Shown piece after piece: positions 6,517-8,556 of a stretch of 8,556 bases of DNA. This DNA is from Chloroflexota bacterium (GTDB lineage: Bacteria; Chloroflexota; UBA11872; VXOZ01), in the NCBI GenBank assembly GCA_009839775.1, contig VXOZ01000471.1:1-8556 (forward strand), in the 5' to 3' direction. The notes beneath the pieces are model-generated. The model was not told where the DNA came from. It saw only the letters and a list, made by a program, of their open reading frames with translations, and did no database searches. The translations under genes were made by a program, and so were the position numbers. Position 1 is the first letter of the stretch. Each line of letters begins with the position of its first letter.

Positions 6517-8451
6517 ATGCGAACGGTTCGGGATTTAGCGCTACGGGCGGCGCAGAGCCAAGACGAGGCCTTAGCCCCAAAGGCAGGTGGCAGCTTGTGG
6601 GCGGCTGTAAGACTGCGAGGTTCCGTGCTCGGCCTGTTGGCAATTGTCGCCGTGCTTCTGCTCTCTTCATGTGGCGTAGTCACCACAGTTGAACCCAAAG
6701 AGGAGCCCGCCCAGGAGCAACCCGACGTTGTCCGCGACTACGAGACGATTGTCGCCGATCTTCAGGATAACGCCTCAGACTTTGTGTACGCCATCGGCAA
6801 GCCGGGCGGACAGATTACGTATTCCACTATCGGTGAACCGCTTACCTTCAACTTGGCAATTGCCAATGATGCTTCGTCATCCGGGTACCTCAGCTACCTT
6901 TTCGAGGGCCTCACCGAGACCTCATGGTTGACCAATGAAGTGGAACCGGCCTTGGCGGAGTCCTGGGAGCACTCTGAGGACGGATTGACTTGGACCTTCC
7001 ACTTGCGCAAAGACGTAACCTGGCATGACGGTGAACCCTTTACGGCTCACGATGTCGAATTCACCTTCAACCGCATCATCTACAACGATGACATTCCCAC
7101 GAATGATCGTGCCGCTTTCACGTTCCGCTACATCGACGCGGAGAGCGGTGAGTGGACGGAAGGCCGCATGACCGTGCGCACGCTGGATGAATATACCGTC
7201 GAGTTCGTCCTGCCGGTATCCTTTGCGCCGTTCTTGCGCTCCATGGGCCAATCGATCTATCCCAAGCACATTCTCGAGTCGTATGTAAACGACGGCACGT
7301 TCGAATCCGTGTGGGACATTGAGACCGACCCGCAGGAGATCATCGGCACAGGGCCATTCACAATTGAACGCTATGACACTGAAGAGCTGCTGGTGCTGCG
7401 GCGCAATCCGAATTACTGGCTCAAGGACGCTGCCGGCAATTCCCTGCCGTACCTGGATTCAATTGTCTATCACATCGTCGAGGACTTCGAGACCGAGCTG
7501 GAAATGTTCCAGGCCGGTCAGACCGACGCCCACGGGGTCTTGGGCGAAGAGTATGAACACCTGAAGCCGTTCGAAGTCGAGGGGAACTACACTATCTACC
7601 GGCGCGGCCCTGGCTTTGGGACGTCGTTCCTCACCTTCAATATGAACCCGGGTTCCAACGCCGAGACCGGCGCGCCGTACGTTGCGCCGGAAAAGCTGGC
7701 GTGGTTCCAAAACACGCAGTTTCGCCGGGCGGTTGCCCACACCGTTGACAAAGCTGCGATCGTTGCGGATATCCAGCATGGGCTCGGCTATCCGCAGTGG
7801 TCGTCTGTCAGTCCGGCGGCCGGCGATTTCCACAATCCCGGCGTGCGCCGTTATCCCTATGACATCGCTGCGGCCAAGCAAATCCTGGATGAGCTCGGTT
7901 GGGTGGATACCAACGGCGACGGCATTCGCGAGGACAAAGACGGCAACACCATCGAGTTCACGCTGGCGACGAACGGTGACAACAGCGTGCGCGCGGCCAT
8001 CTCCCAGCGCCTTGCCGCTGGCATGCTGGCGGTTGGCATCAAAGCAAACTATGTGTCAGTCGAGTTCGGCGTGCTCGTGAACCAGTTGACCGCCACATAC
8101 GACTGGGAAGCCATCGTCATTGGGCTGACCGGCGGCACGGACCCGTACAGCGGTATCGCGGTCTGGCATAGCAGCGAATTCCTGCACCTCTGGCACCCCA
8201 GCCAGCCGGAACCCGCTACCGACTGGGAGGCGGAGATCGACGAACTCTACATCCAAGCCAGCCAGGAGCTCGACCACGCCAAGCGCGTCGAACTCTACCA
8301 CCAGGCCCAGGCAATCGTCGCCGAAAACCTGCCCCTCATCTACACCACCCAAGGCGAACGCCTCACCGCCACCCGAAACGTGTTTGGGAATACGACTCCG
8401 ACGCTGTATGGGCTGTGGGACATCCGATACTTGTACCGGTTGGATCAATAG
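6517..8451 (+). CDS. ABC transporter substrate-binding lipoprotein, family 5 (peptide/nickel type)
   Basis: Extracytoplasmic solute-binding protein of the SBP family 5 (OppA/DppA/NikA) type, which captures a solute and passes it to an ABC importer. The N-terminus has about 34 mostly polar residues, then a hydrophobic stretch (about 35-50) and the lipobox LSSC with the lipid-bearing cysteine at C52. An acidic, Glu- and Pro-rich linker (about 57-75) follows. The family signature runs from about 143 to 187 and includes EPALAESWE, WTFHLRKDVTWHDGEPF and FTFNRI. A later block, FRRAVAHTVDK (402-412), is also typical. The loop DTNGDG (464-469) resembles a calcium-binding loop. At 644 residues it is longer than the usual 500-550, mainly from the N-terminal extension and linker. 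No permease or ATPase gene follows before the window ends. The substrate is not known; peptides are the default guess, but this family also binds sugars, metals and opines. Confidence 0.95.
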   Translation: MRTVRDLALRAAQSQDEALAPKAGGSLWAAVRLRGSVLGLLAIVAVLLLSSCGVVTTVEPKEEPAQEQPDVVRDYETIVADLQDNASDFVYAIGKPGGQITYSTIGEPLTFNLAIANDASSSGYLSYLFEGLTETSWLTNEVEPALAESWEHSEDGLTWTFHLRKDVTWHDGEPFTAHDVEFTFNRIIYNDDIPTNDRAAFTFRYIDAESGEWTEGRMTVRTLDEYTVEFVLPVSFAPFLRSMGQSIYPKHILESYVNDGTFESVWDIETDPQEIIGTGPFTIERYDTEELLVLRRNPNYWLKDAAGNSLPYLDSIVYHIVEDFETELEMFQAGQTDAHGVLGEEYEHLKPFEVEGNYTIYRRGPGFGTSFLTFNMNPGSNAETGAPYVAPEKLAWFQNTQFRRAVAHTVDKAAIVADIQHGLGYPQWSSVSPAAGDFHNPGVRRYPYDIAAAKQILDELGWVDTNGDGIREDKDGNTIEFTLATNGDNSVRAAISQRLAAGMLAVGIKANYVSVEFGVLVNQLTATYDWEAIVIGLTGGTDPYSGIAVWHSSEFLHLWHPSQPEPATDWEAEIDELYIQASQELDHAKRVELYHQAQAIVAENLPLIYTTQGERLTATRNVFGNTTPTLYGLWDIRYLYRLDQ

Positions 8452-8556
<105 letters not shown>

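Noticed and set aside
6360..6692. 110-codon + strand frame starting with GTG before the substrate-binding protein
   Set aside because: It overlaps the first 176 bases of a well-supported gene in another frame, has no ribosome binding site and resembles no known family.

Overview
The window is ordinary bacterial chromosome, moderately GC-rich by eye, running to a low-quality contig end. The gene order DUF1385 (YqhQ-like) – prfA – prmC, the SAR202-like enolase-superfamily dehydratase and a long lipoprotein-type family 5 solute-binding protein together suggest a Chloroflexota bacterium, possibly an environmental or host-associated lineage. This is inference from gene content, not a phylogenetic test. 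All genes found lie on the + strand.

Layout. (1) Positions 1-2758 hold a translation-termination cluster. It starts with the 3' part of a DUF1385 membrane protein, cut by the window edge. Next comes prfA (release factor 1, with GGQ and PVT motifs), then prmC, the methyltransferase that modifies the GGQ glutamine of release factors. Between prfA and prmC lie two very small reading frames joined by stop/start overlaps. (2) Positions 2818-4086 encode a mannonate dehydratase/RspA-like enolase-superfamily protein that keeps the metal ligands but has an altered active-site loop. (3) Positions 4213-4392 form a compact tRNA unit: an extended -10 promoter, tRNA-Arg(UCG) and a rho-independent terminator. 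(4) Positions 4453-6173 encode a two-gene ABC-2 type exporter of the DrrAB/NodIJ kind, translationally coupled by an ATGA overlap. (5) Positions 6174-6516 are non-coding, with small inverted repeats and a strong ribosome binding site at the end. (6) Positions 6517-8451 encode a lipoprotein oligopeptide/nickel-type ABC substrate-binding protein. Its partner permease and ATPase genes are not seen because the window ends. (7) Positions 8452-8556 end in a 28-base G run and other low-complexity sequence that looks like a sequencing or assembly artefact.

The clearest functional link is prfA with prmC (substrate and modifying enzyme). The exporter pair is self-contained. The dehydratase and the substrate-binding protein fit a heterotrophic life using sugar acids and imported peptides or other solutes. 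I found no defence system, CRISPR array, transposon or prophage, and nothing that amounts to a new multi-gene system. The most unusual points are the small-ORF relay between prfA and prmC and the altered active-site loop of the dehydratase.
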